Shown here: positions 45,698 to 53,559 of the stretch, one piece after another
How positions within the stretch are numbered: position 1 is the first letter of the stretch
Layout of the letters: each line of letters starts with the position of its first letter
Translations under genes and position numbers: made by a program
The notes under the pieces: model-generated
The model's database searches: none
What the model was told of the DNA's origin: nothing
Seen by the model: the letters and a program-made list of their open reading frames with translations, nothing else
From: Flavobacterium limicola
Lineage (GTDB): Bacteria; Bacteroidota; Bacteroidia; Flavobacteriales; Flavobacteriaceae
Assembly (NCBI RefSeq): GCF_003634755.1
Contig: NZ_RBXA01000001.1
Coordinates: forward strand, 806,001-870,000
Direction: 5' to 3'
DNA length: 64,000 nucleotides

Positions 45698-45964
45698 ATG
45701 GCTCACAAGAAAGGTGTCGGTAGTTCTAAGAATGGTAGAGAATCAGAATCAAAACGTTTAGGTGTTAAGATTTTTGGTGGTCAAGCTGCTATTGCTGGGA
45801 ACATCATCGTAAGACAAAGAGGTTCAAAACATAATCCAGGTGCAAATGTTTACATTAGTAAAGATCACACACTACACGCAAGAGTAGATGGAGTCGTTTT
45901 CTTCCAAAAGAAAAGAGATAACAAATCTTATGTTTCTATACTTCCATTCGAAGTTGAAGCATAA
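45698..45964 (+). CDS. rpmA: 50S ribosomal protein L27
   Basis: Large-subunit protein of 88 residues whose N-terminus reaches the peptidyl transferase centre. The start [16 protein letters not shown] and [13 protein letters not shown] are typical of L27. There is no N-terminal extension of the kind that needs proteolytic removal in Firmicutes. Strong terminator after. Confidence 0.98.
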   Translation: MAHKKGVGSSKNGRESESKRLGVKIFGGQAAIAGNIIVRQRGSKHNPGANVYISKDHTLHARVDGVVFFQKKRDNKSYVSILPFEVEA

Positions 45965-45982
45965 TTGATTTTCTCAATTATT

Positions 45983-46020
45983 AAAAAACCCGTTTCGATT
46001 TTTATCGAGACGGGTTTTTT
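45983..46020 (+). terminator. Terminator of rplU-rpmA
   Basis: AAAAAACCCGTTTCGAT pairs with ATCGAGACGGGTTTTTT (one G-T pair), loop TTTT, with T-run. Confidence 0.92.
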
Positions 46021-46086
46021 GTTTTAATTTGAAATCTGATTGAATAGTATTTTGGTGACAAATAAATAAAACCATTTCGAATAGAT

Positions 46087-46431
46087 TTACATTAAAGTCC
46101 TATACAAAATGTAGGTATTAAGTACGAAATAAAAAAATGCTGGTAAAGATATTAATAAAGAATCTTTCATCTTGATGCGAACTCCAGTGCCAAGAAGCAT
46201 CAACAAAGCCAGCCCTCCTGAGGCCAGAAGTAAGATAGTGTTGTTCTGAATGCCAATGCCAATAAACAAACCAATAGCTCCCGCCAATTCTAAAACAGCT
46301 GTTAATGGACCAAATTTTTCAAGTCCAAATCGCTTAAATTCATTTTTCATGTTCGTTGATACAAAATAAGCTATTCCGTAAATAAGAAAAGAAGTTGCTG
46401 AAAATAAAATAAGTATATCTAGGTAACTCAT
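46087..46431 (-). CDS. DoxX-like membrane protein (second of a pair)
   Basis: A 114-residue protein with four hydrophobic segments matching the DoxX/DoxD-like fold: AYFVSTNMKNEFKRFGLEKFGPLTAVLELAGAIGLFIGI. The frame opens at 46464, but ATG 46431 starts directly before the first helix and avoids overlap with the gene upstream, which ends at 46439. Function unknown; DoxX proteins are quinone-linked in some systems. Confidence 0.82.
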   Translation of the reverse strand: MSYLDILILFSATSFLIYGIAYFVSTNMKNEFKRFGLEKFGPLTAVLELAGAIGLFIGIGIQNNTILLLASGGLALLMLLGTGVRIKMKDSLLISLPAFFYFVLNTYILYRTLM

Positions 46432-46438
46432 ATTTTGA

Positions 46439-46777
46439 TTATTTGGAAACGTATAGTGCCACAAAAAGAGATATTGCCAAAAGTAGTAAAGAAGGAAGGT
46501 GTTTGATCCATGGATTTTTTACTTTGAAATGAAAAAACTGTGCCGAAGCCATTAAAAAAGCCATTAAAAGAGCAGGGATAAAAACGAGTTCTGGATACCA
46601 TATTCCAGTTACTAATAATGTTGCTAACACTATTTTTGAAGCGCCTACCATATTTCGTGTCAAATCAGAAAGTCCGTATTGTTTAAATTCTTTTACAATG
46701 TTATCAAATCTAAAAATCCAAACATAACCTACAGACAGTGCTATTGCAAGTTGGGCGATAGTGGTGTAAGTATTCAT
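46439..46777 (-). CDS. DoxX-like membrane protein (first of a pair)
   Basis: A 112-residue protein with four hydrophobic segments and the DoxX-type loop VKEFKQYGLSDLTRNMVGASKIVLATLLVTGIW. It resembles its downstream neighbour (NEFKRFGLEKFGPL versus KEFKQYGLSDLTRN), so the pair may have arisen by tandem duplication and may form a heteromer. Seven bases separate the two genes if the downstream ATG is 46431. Confidence 0.82.
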   Translation of the reverse strand: MNTYTTIAQLAIALSVGYVWIFRFDNIVKEFKQYGLSDLTRNMVGASKIVLATLLVTGIWYPELVFIPALLMAFLMASAQFFHFKVKNPWIKHLPSLLLLAISLFVALYVSK

Positions 46778-47178
46778 AATTTTATTTTTAAGGTTTTTGC
46801 AAGCTTTATATAGAGTTCTTCAAATAAAAAAATTCTTTTAAATTTTTAAGTAATCAAAGATACCATAAACTTAAATTAGAACTGGGTTGTGGTTTATGTT
46901 TCTTAGGAAATAATGTTTGTTCATTAATAGTTAGCTTCAGATCTAGCTGAGGTTACTAGAATTTACGTTTAGCATAAGGTAGACTTTCCCTATGAAAGTT
47001 TGTTTGTCATTGAGATGTGCACAGCGTTAATGTTAATAATATCGCATCTCAGTGTCTTTTTTGAATTATGGTAGTTAATATTAGTTTGTTGCTACTGTAT
47101 TATTACTTTTTGGTTTAGAATATTTTACTTCAATTAACACAAAAGCGCTTTTATAATGCAATTTTTTAAAGAATAAAA
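46778..47178. other. Gap without a gene; possible small RNA end near 47008-47062
   Basis: About 400 bases without a convincing reading frame. CATTGAGATG at 47008-47017 pairs with CATCTCAGTG at 47045-47054 (one G-T pair), followed by TCTTTTTTG, which has the shape of a terminator for a plus-strand transcript of unknown origin. Confidence 0.35.
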
Positions 47179-47210
47179 ACAAAAAACCCTCGCATCACTG
47201 CAAGGGTTTT
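47179..47210 (-). terminator. Terminator of ahcY
   Basis: On the minus strand AAAACCCTTGC pairs with GCGAGGGTTTT around a 6-base loop, followed by T-rich sequence, 40 bases after the stop. Confidence 0.8.
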
Positions 47211-47249
47211 AAATTTAAAATAATAAATCGCTAATCAGCAATCTAAAAT

Positions 47250-48566
47250 CTAGTATCTGTAATATTCTGGTTTGAATGGACCTTCAACTGGAACACCAAT
47301 ATAATCCGCTTGATCAGTACGCAAAGTCTCTAATTCAACACCTAATTTAGCTAAGTGTAGCATTGCTACTTTCTCATCTAAGTGTTTTGGTAACATATAC
47401 ACGTCATTGTTGTATGCCGCGCTGTTTTTCCACAATTCGATTTGAGCTAAAGTTTGGTTTGTAAATGAGTTACTCATTACAAAACTTGGGTGACCTGTAG
47501 CACAACCAAGATTTACTAAACGACCTTCTGCCAAAACGATAATATCATTTCCAGCAATTGTATATTTGTCAACTTGTGGTTTGATCTCTACTTTTGATGC
47601 ACCGTGGTTTGTATTCAACCAAGCCATATCAATTTCGTTATCAAAATGCCCGATGTTACAAACGATAGTTTTGTCTTTCATTTTTTCGAAATGAGAACCC
47701 AAAACGATATCTTTATTTCCAGTAGTCGTAATGATAATATCAGCAGTAGCAATAACCGTATCTAATTTTTTTACTTCAAAACCGTCCATTGCAGCTTGAA
47801 GCGCACAAATTGGGTCAATTTCCGTAACTGTAACAATAGAACCAGCACCCCTAAAAGAAGCTGCAGTTCCTTTACCTACGTCACCGTAACCACAAACGAT
47901 TACTCTTTTTGCAGCAAGCATAATATCAGTTGCACGACGAACCGCATCAACTGCTGATTCTTTACAACCGTATTTGTTGTCAAATTTCGATTTAGTAACC
48001 GAGTCATTAACATTTATAGCTGGCATTGGTAATGTTCCAGCTTTAACTCTTTCGTACAATCTGTGAACACCAGTGGTAGTTTCTTCAGATAATCCTTTGA
48101 TTCCAGCAACTAATTCTGGGTAACGGTCAATAACCATATTAGTCAAATCTCCACCGTCATCAAGAATCATGTTCAATGGTTTTCTGTCTTCACCAAAGAA
48201 TAAAGTTTGCTCAATACACCAGTCAAAATCTTCTTCGTTCAAACCTTTCCAAGCATAAACTTGAATTCCTGCAGCAGCAATTGCAGCAGCAGCTTGATCT
48301 TGAGTAGAGAAAATGTTACAAGAAGACCAAGTAACTTCAGCCCCAAGAGCAATTAAAGTTTCAATCAAAACCGCAGTTTGGATTGTCATGTGCAAACATC
48401 CTGCAATACGAGCACCAGCAAGTGGTTGTTCATTTTTATATTCCGCACGAAGCGCCATTAAACCTGGCATTTCAGCTTCAGCTAGTTCAATTTCTTTTCT
48501 TCCCCAAGCCGCTAGAGAAATGTCTTTAACTTTGAAAGCCACAAAAGGCATAGTTGTAGTACTCAT
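47250..48566 (-). CDS. ahcY: Adenosylhomocysteinase
   Basis: Hydrolyses S-adenosylhomocysteine to adenosine and homocysteine, which keeps methylation going. The 438-residue enzyme has [15 protein letters not shown] and [36 protein letters not shown] with the NAD-binding GxGxxGKG, plus the C-terminal KPEYYRY that closes over a neighbour's cofactor. Length is normal for the bacterial form. Single-gene unit with its own promoter and terminator. Confidence 0.98.
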   Translation of the reverse strand: MSTTTMPFVAFKVKDISLAAWGRKEIELAEAEMPGLMALRAEYKNEQPLAGARIAGCLHMTIQTAVLIETLIALGAEVTWSSCNIFSTQDQAAAAIAAAGIQVYAWKGLNEEDFDWCIEQTLFFGEDRKPLNMILDDGGDLTNMVIDRYPELVAGIKGLSEETTTGVHRLYERVKAGTLPMPAINVNDSVTKSKFDNKYGCKESAVDAVRRATDIMLAAKRVIVCGYGDVGKGTAASFRGAGSIVTVTEIDPICALQAAMDGFEVKKLDTVIATADIIITTTGNKDIVLGSHFEKMKDKTIVCNIGHFDNEIDMAWLNTNHGASKVEIKPQVDKYTIAGNDIIVLAEGRLVNLGCATGHPSFVMSNSFTNQTLAQIELWKNSAAYNNDVYMLPKHLDEKVAMLHLAKLGVELETLRTDQADYIGVPVEGPFKPEYYRY

Positions 48567-48597
48567 TTATAGTATATTTGTAATTGTAAAATTTTTG

Positions 48598-48605
48598 CAA
48601 ATTTA
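48598..48605 (-). promoter_or_regulatory. -7 promoter box of ahcY
   Basis: TAAATTTG on the minus strand, full match, 31 bases before the ahcY ATG. Confidence 0.5.
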
Positions 48606-48718
48606 CGGAATAACTTTAGATTTTAACTATTTTCTAAAAGATTTATGAATTGTTTAATTCGCTAATCTTTTGAACATTAACTAAATAATTTCTTGAAGGT
48701 GAACTTGTTTCAGTATCA

Positions 48719-48796
48719 GGAGCCATTTCCCGTTATTCGCTATATCTTTTTACACGCAAAAAAGCGTGAAAAAAGGATGCCGCTACTACCGGGGCT
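48719..48796 (-). repeat. Dispersed ~78-bp hairpin repeat, copy C
   Basis: Read on the minus strand: AGCCCCGGTAGTAGCGGCATCC, then a 12-bp hairpin with one mismatch (plus-strand arms 48746-48757 and 48764-48775, loop of 6), then GATATAGCGAATAACGGG and AAATGGCTCC. It lies in the gap between divergent ahcY and the phosphopantetheinyl transferase gene, 21 bases from the latter's ATG. Confidence 0.8.
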
Positions 48797-48817
48797 AAAA
48801 AACGAAACCAGAATAAG

Positions 48818-49447
48818 ATGCCGCTTTTCAAAACCATAAAATTCAATTCTACAACAAAAATCCTCGTTTGGAAAGTAACCGAATCCTATTCGGAATTATT
48901 AGAACAAGTGATTTTAAACGACAGCAATCGCATCCGACTAGAAGGAATGAAATCCGAAATGCATCAGCGCGCATTCCTCAGTGTTCGCATGTTATTACAG
49001 GAAACGGGTCACACGGATTTAGATTTGTATTACGATGAATTCGGCAAGCCACATCTTCAAGGAGAAAAGTACATTTCGATAACGCATTCCCATAATTTTT
49101 CGGCAATTATTATAAGTGATGAAACCGTAGGAATCGATATCGAATTGCAAAGAGATAAAATCACTCGAATTGCAGATAAATTCTGTGATTTTGAATTTCA
49201 ATTCTTGGATCGGGATAGTGAAGAATACATCAAGAAATTAACGGTTATTTGGGGTGGTAAAGAAGCTATTTTCAAAATTAGAAACGAAAAAGGAATTAGT
49301 TTCAAAAACCATATAAGAGTCTGTGATTTTGATTTAGAAAGTAAACAGACCATCGCTGAACTTCATTTTGATAATTTAGTAAAAGATTTCAAAATTCATT
49401 TTGAAGAAATAGAAGAGTTTACTTTAGTTTATGCCTTTGAAAATTAA
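48818..49447 (+). CDS. 4'-phosphopantetheinyl transferase superfamily protein
   Basis: Transfers the phosphopantetheine arm of CoA to carrier proteins. The 209 residues contain the paired signature: ISITHSHNFSAIII, VGIDIELQRDKI with the metal-binding Asp and Glu, and VIWGGKEAIFKI. Sfp/AcpT-like size. Whether it serves fatty acid, polyketide or other carriers is not shown. It begins a plus-strand run with the GGGP synthase and pnuC genes (gaps 27 and 4 bases). Confidence 0.9.
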   Translation: MPLFKTIKFNSTTKILVWKVTESYSELLEQVILNDSNRIRLEGMKSEMHQRAFLSVRMLLQETGHTDLDLYYDEFGKPHLQGEKYISITHSHNFSAIIISDETVGIDIELQRDKITRIADKFCDFEFQFLDRDSEEYIKKLTVIWGGKEAIFKIRNEKGISFKNHIRVCDFDLESKQTIAELHFDNLVKDFKIHFEEIEEFTLVYAFEN

Positions 49448-49474
49448 AACAAACTGCAATTTGCGCTAGAACTT

Positions 49475-50191
49475 ATGGAGAACCTATACAGTCAAATAAT
49501 ACAAGCCAAAAGGAATAACCAAAAATTATTAGCTATTCTTCTTGATCCAGATAAAATTGATTTGAACACTGTAGCAATACTAATTTCAAAAATAGATCAA
49601 TCGCCGGCAACGCATATTTTCATCGGCGGAAGCTATGTTACAACAAATATTCTAGATGAATTAATTGTAAAAATCAAGCAAAACTGTGATTTACCTATTG
49701 TTCTTTTTCCCGGAAATCCATCCCAGATTTCAGACAAAGCTGATGCTATTTTGTTTTTGTCATTAATCTCTGGTCGCAATCCGGATTATTTAATTGAACA
49801 TCAGGTAAAAGCAGCTCCCATATTAAAGAAAACCAAACTAGAAGTCATTTCAACAGGATACATTTTAATTGAAAGCGGAACTGAGACCGCTGTAGAGAGA
49901 GTGAGTAAGACCAAACCTTTAAATAGAAATAATCTTGATTTAGCATTGGCTACGGCACAAGCAGGCGAAATGTTAGGCAATAAATTGATTTATCTGGAAG
50001 CGGGAAGTGGGGCAAAACAAGCCGTTCCGTTAGAAATGATTGAATTAGTGGCTCAAAATATTGAAGTTCCGTTACTTGTTGGTGGCGGAATTGTAGATTT
50101 GCAAGGAATTCAAAACGCTTATGATTCCGGAGCCGATTTAGTAATTATAGGAACCGCTTTTGAAAACGATAATAATTTTTTTAACGCATAA
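49475..50191 (+). CDS. Geranylgeranylglyceryl phosphate synthase family protein
   Basis: A TIM-barrel prenyltransferase of 238 residues in the PcrB/GGGPS family, which joins a polyprenyl diphosphate to glycerol 1-phosphate. Key pieces: LLAILLDPDKID at the N-terminus, FIGGSYVT, PIVLFPGNPSQIS, SLISGRNPDYLIEHQ, YLEAGSGA and LLVGGGIVD with the phosphate-binding glycines. The longer insert and the sequence LEAGSGAKQAVP resemble the archaeal-type group found in Bacteroidetes rather than Bacillus PcrB. The physiological lipid product in this organism is not known. Confidence 0.9.
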   Translation: MENLYSQIIQAKRNNQKLLAILLDPDKIDLNTVAILISKIDQSPATHIFIGGSYVTTNILDELIVKIKQNCDLPIVLFPGNPSQISDKADAILFLSLISGRNPDYLIEHQVKAAPILKKTKLEVISTGYILIESGTETAVERVSKTKPLNRNNLDLALATAQAGEMLGNKLIYLEAGSGAKQAVPLEMIELVAQNIEVPLLVGGGIVDLQGIQNAYDSGADLVIIGTAFENDNNFFNA

Positions 50192-50195
50192 TTAA

Positions 50196-50825
50196 ATGAT
50201 TGATTATTTTTTTTCGCAGTACAGCGAATACCCAACATTAGATATTATATTGGAAATTGTTGCTGTCATCTTTGGATTATTAAGCGTTTGGTACGCTAAA
50301 AAAGACAATATTTTAGTTTTTCCAACCGGATTAATAAGTACCTCCATATTTGTGTATTTGCTTTGGAAATGGACTTTATGGGGCGATATGATGATCAACG
50401 GTTATTATTTTGTGATGAGTATTTATGGCTGGTACCATTGGACTCGGAAAAAAGGAGATACGGAAGAATTCCCAATTTCAAAAATTTCGAGTTCTGAAAA
50501 AAGAATTGCGATAATTCTTTTTATATTTACCGTCGCCTTTGTGGTTTCGGTATATCATTATTTCGGAAAATTCACCACTTGGTATGCATATGTAGATACA
50601 TTTATTACAGGAATTTTCTTTGTAGGAATGTGGCTCATGGCCAAAAGAAAAGTAGAGAATTGGATATTTTGGATTATTGGAGATGTAATTTCCATTCCGT
50701 TGTATTTTGCAAAAGGCTATACTTTTACCAGTTTTCAATATATAGTATTTACAGTAGTTGCCATTTTTGGCTATTTAGAATGGAAGAAAATCTCAGACAG
50801 CTCTCAAGCGGAGTTACAAAAATAA
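50196..50825 (+). CDS. pnuC: PnuC family nicotinamide riboside (or thiamine) transporter
   Basis: A 209-residue inner-membrane protein with about seven helices. PnuC hallmarks: MSIYGWYHWTRK and KVENWIFWIIGDVISIPLYFAKG. The family includes PnuC for nicotinamide riboside and PnuT for thiamine; the choice is not readable from these motifs. The neighbouring NadR-like kinase favours nicotinamide riboside, which would be trapped by phosphorylation. The 3' end overlaps the kinase gene by 46 bases. Confidence 0.87.
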   Translation: MIDYFFSQYSEYPTLDIILEIVAVIFGLLSVWYAKKDNILVFPTGLISTSIFVYLLWKWTLWGDMMINGYYFVMSIYGWYHWTRKKGDTEEFPISKISSSEKRIAIILFIFTVAFVVSVYHYFGKFTTWYAYVDTFITGIFFVGMWLMAKRKVENWIFWIIGDVISIPLYFAKGYTFTSFQYIVFTVVAIFGYLEWKKISDSSQAELQK

Positions 50826-52900
50826 TAAAAATAGCTTTATTTGGTCCCGAAAGCACTGGCAAAACTACTTTGGCAAGACAGCTTGCGGAATATTATAAAA
50901 CGGAATGGGTTCCGGAGTTTGCACGCGATTATCTTCAGGAAAAGTGGAATTCAAGTCAGCAAATATGCACAATTGATGACATGCTGCCCATTGCTTGTGG
51001 TCAAACTAAATTAGAAAATGAGCGAACGCTGACTGCCAATAAATATCTTTTTTGCGATACTAATTTAATGGTAACCAAGGTTTTTTCTGAGGTGTATTAT
51101 AACTATTGTGACCCTTTGTTGCATGAAGCGGCTTGCGAACATGAATATGATTTGTTTTTTCTGACCGATATTGATGTGCCTTGGGAAAGGGATGATTTGA
51201 GAGACAAAGCGGAGGGAAGAGAATCTGTTTTTGCGGTTTTTAAGCAATCTTTAATCGATAATCATAAACCATTTATAACACTTTCCGGAGACAAGGACTT
51301 GCGACTTAAGAAGGCAGTTGCTATCATTGATGATTTAACGTTAGCCAAAGAATTAGGATTTTCATCGGCTGATTTTTTGTATATTCAGGAATATGGAATC
51401 CCAATTACAACTATTCAAAAGCAATTGAGTTTTTTTAAAGAAGGAATACCAAAAGCGGATTTAGTCAGTCCGGCAACGTTGTCAAATGGTATTTTAAAAT
51501 TATCTGAAAAAGATTTTCAAGAGAAAGCCAGTTTTTTTGATTCGAATAAATCAGGTCTCAAATTAAATAAATTTGTTCCTGCTTCTGGAGCAGCCAGCAG
51601 AATGTTTAAGTTTTTGACTGAATTTATCAATGAATTTGATATTGAAAACGAATCGATAAACGCCTACATTAATCGAAAAAAAGCAACTAAGCTTTCTATT
51701 TTTATAGTAGGAATGGAAAAATTTCCTTTTTTTGAAGCAGTTGACAAGCAACTAAGAGCTGAATTTACTGATTTTGATACTTTGGACCGAAGTTTGAAAA
51801 ATTATTATTTCATAAAATTTCTGCTGTCAGCGGATCATTTTGATTTTGCTAATCAACCTAAAGGGATTCTTCCTTTTCATAAATATAAAACCCATATTGC
51901 AACTCCAGTCGAAGAACATTTGCGAGAATGTGCGCATTATTCGAGTTCTAATAATAGTTCCCATTTGCATTTTACAGTTTCAGAATCGCATCAAAAACTT
52001 TTTGAAAGTATCATTGACACTATTAAACCTAAAATTGAAAATGAGTCAGGTGTAACAATAAACCTTAGTTATTCCTATCAAAATAAAAGTACAGATACTC
52101 TTGCGGTTACTATGAAAAATAAGCCGTTCCGGGATGAAAATGGGCAATTGGTTTTCAGACCCGGAGGACACGGTGCTTTGATTGAGAATTTGAATAATTT
52201 GGATGCTGATATTGTGTTTATCAAAAATATTGATAATGTAATTCAAAACAATTTAGAGAAAATTTCTTTATATAAAAAAGGATTGGCTGGAATTTTATTG
52301 GCAATTCAGCAACAGGTTTTTAGCTATTTAAATACTTTGGATACTGGATCAATTGAAGCAGACTTGATAAATGAAATTATTCTTTTTTTGAAGGAAAAGT
52401 TAAATATTACAATGAAGGAAACTTTTCATAGGGACAGTTTGGAAAATAAAATCACGGAAGTAAAAGCTATTTTAAACAGACCAATACGTATTTGTGGGAT
52501 GGTAAAAAATGAAGGCGAGCCAGGTGGAGGGCCATATTGGGTACGGAACAATCAAGGGGCAATTTCATTACAAATCGTAGAAAGTTCTCAAGTTAATTTG
52601 TCAAATGAGGATCAAAAGATAATTCTGAATGCTGCCACCCATTTCAATCCGGTTGATTTAGTTTGTGGCATTAAAAATTATAAAAAAGAGAAATTTGATC
52701 TGACTCAGTTTGTGGATAATAATAGTGGTTTTATTGTAGAGAAAAATGTAGCAGGTAAAAGTATCAAAGGATATGAGTTGCCAGGTTTATGGAACGGAGC
52801 AATGGCAAACTGGTTGACTGTGTTTGTTCAGGTGCCGTTAATTACTTTTAATCCGGTAAAAACTGTGAATGATTTGTTGAAACCGTCTCATCAATCTTAA
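50780..52900 (+). CDS. Fusion of NadR-like nucleoside kinase/ATPase domain with DUF4301
   Basis: A 706-residue protein. Residues about 16-180 form a P-loop kinase of the NadR ribosylnicotinamide kinase type: IKIALFGPESTGKTTLARQLAEYY, EWVPEFARDYL, and LFFLTDIDVPWERDDLRD. The domain ends in AVAIIDDL, followed after about ten residues by a full DUF4301 domain (from DFLYIQEYGIPITTIQKQLSFFKEGIPK to the end), unknown in function but with KFVPASGAASRMFKFL and RPGGHGALIENLNNL as marks of a nucleotidyltransferase-like sugar enzyme. The start ATG 50780 is inside pnuC; a 67-residue in-frame extension upstream is read-through of the pnuC region and not protein-like. Confidence 0.87.
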   Translation: MEENLRQLSSGVTKIIKIALFGPESTGKTTLARQLAEYYKTEWVPEFARDYLQEKWNSSQQICTIDDMLPIACGQTKLENERTLTANKYLFCDTNLMVTKVFSEVYYNYCDPLLHEAACEHEYDLFFLTDIDVPWERDDLRDKAEGRESVFAVFKQSLIDNHKPFITLSGDKDLRLKKAVAIIDDLTLAKELGFSSADFLYIQEYGIPITTIQKQLSFFKEGIPKADLVSPATLSNGILKLSEKDFQEKASFFDSNKSGLKLNKFVPASGAASRMFKFLTEFINEFDIENESINAYINRKKATKLSIFIVGMEKFPFFEAVDKQLRAEFTDFDTLDRSLKNYYFIKFLLSADHFDFANQPKGILPFHKYKTHIATPVEEHLRECAHYSSSNNSSHLHFTVSESHQKLFESIIDTIKPKIENESGVTINLSYSYQNKSTDTLAVTMKNKPFRDENGQLVFRPGGHGALIENLNNLDADIVFIKNIDNVIQNNLEKISLYKKGLAGILLAIQQQVFSYLNTLDTGSIEADLINEIILFLKEKLNITMKETFHRDSLENKITEVKAILNRPIRICGMVKNEGEPGGGPYWVRNNQGAISLQIVESSQVNLSNEDQKIILNAATHFNPVDLVCGIKNYKKEKFDLTQFVDNNSGFIVEKNVAGKSIKGYELPGLWNGAMANWLTVFVQVPLITFNPVKTVNDLLKPSHQS

Positions 52901-52911
52901 AATAAATATTC

Positions 52912-53316
52912 ATGGAAATTGATAAAATCATATCTGAATTAAGTTTTAAAGCCGTCCGTAGCAGTGGAGCCGGTGGTCAGAACGTAAATAAAGTTTCCTC
53001 GAAAGTGGTATTGAGTTTTGATTTGAAAAATTCTCAGGCTTTAACAGAAGAAGAGAAACTTTTGGTTGAAACTAAATTATCTTCCAGATTGACTACTGAT
53101 GCCATTTTAATTTTGAATTGTGATGAAGACCGAAGTCAATTTAGAAATAAAGAAATTGTAATTAAACGATTTTTGGAACTGATAAAAAATGCATTGCTTG
53201 TTCCAAAGGAAAGAAAGCCCACCAGAATTCCTAAATCTGTCATTAGAAAGCGAATAAAGGATAAAAAAAATGTTTCTGAGGTCAAGAAAAACAGGAGAAG
53301 ACCAAATTTAGAATAG
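52912..53316 (+). CDS. arfB: Alternative ribosome-rescue factor ArfB-type peptidyl-tRNA hydrolase
   Basis: Rescues stalled ribosomes by hydrolysing peptidyl-tRNA without a stop codon. The 134 residues have the catalytic GGQ (21-23) in SSGAGGQNVNKVSSKVVL, and a basic C-terminal tail (RKRIKDKKNVSEVKKNRRRP) that sits in the mRNA entry channel. The release-factor domain 2 (codon recognition) is absent. It starts 11 bases after the upstream gene and is probably cotranscribed. Confidence 0.93.
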   Translation: MEIDKIISELSFKAVRSSGAGGQNVNKVSSKVVLSFDLKNSQALTEEEKLLVETKLSSRLTTDAILILNCDEDRSQFRNKEIVIKRFLELIKNALLVPKERKPTRIPKSVIRKRIKDKKNVSEVKKNRRRPNLE

Positions 53317-53363
53317 GTTTTTTAATTTTATTTTCTAAAGTTTTAAATTACAAATAAAAAAAC

Positions 53364-53371
53364 TACTTTTG
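53364..53371 (+). promoter_or_regulatory. -7 promoter box upstream of the TPP riboswitch
   Basis: TACTTTTG, full match; predicted start near 53377, which coincides with the first base pairs of the riboswitch. Confidence 0.55.
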
Positions 53372-53376
53372 CGCTG

Positions 53377-53450
53377 TCTCAAAGGGGTGCTCTAAATAAC
53401 GAGCTGAGATTATACCCAAAGAACCTGGACAAGTAATGTTGTCAAGGGAA
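53377..53450 (+). promoter_or_regulatory. TPP (thi-box) riboswitch
   Basis: The conserved core is present in order: AGGGGTGCTC, a short loop, GAGCTGAGATTATACCC, AAAGAACCTG, a GACAA/TTGTC stem, and AAGGGA. These match the thi-box consensus (GGGGTGC, GCTGAGA, ACCC, GAACCTG). The outer helix is short (TCTC with GGGA). Binding of thiamine diphosphate should turn the downstream receptor gene down. Confidence 0.93.
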
Positions 53451-53453
53451 AAA

Positions 53454-53492
53454 ATGACAAACAAATAGCGTGCACACTACTTTATTTGTCAT
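53454..53492 (+). promoter_or_regulatory. Hairpin of the riboswitch expression platform
   Basis: ATGACAAA at 53454-53461 pairs with TTTGTCAT at 53485-53492. T-run appears only 13 bases later (53504-53510), so this may be a control hairpin rather than a simple terminator. Confidence 0.5.
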
Positions 53493-53559
53493 AGGAAACA
53501 ATCATTTTTTAATTTAACAAAAGAATAATTCCCCCTTTTATTCGTAATCTTATTTACGG

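Noticed and set aside
50579..50779. N-terminal 67-residue extension of the NadR-DUF4301 frame
   Set aside because: This stretch is pnuC sequence read in another frame, rich in Cys/Tyr/Phe and not protein-like; ATG 50780 fits the kinase start.
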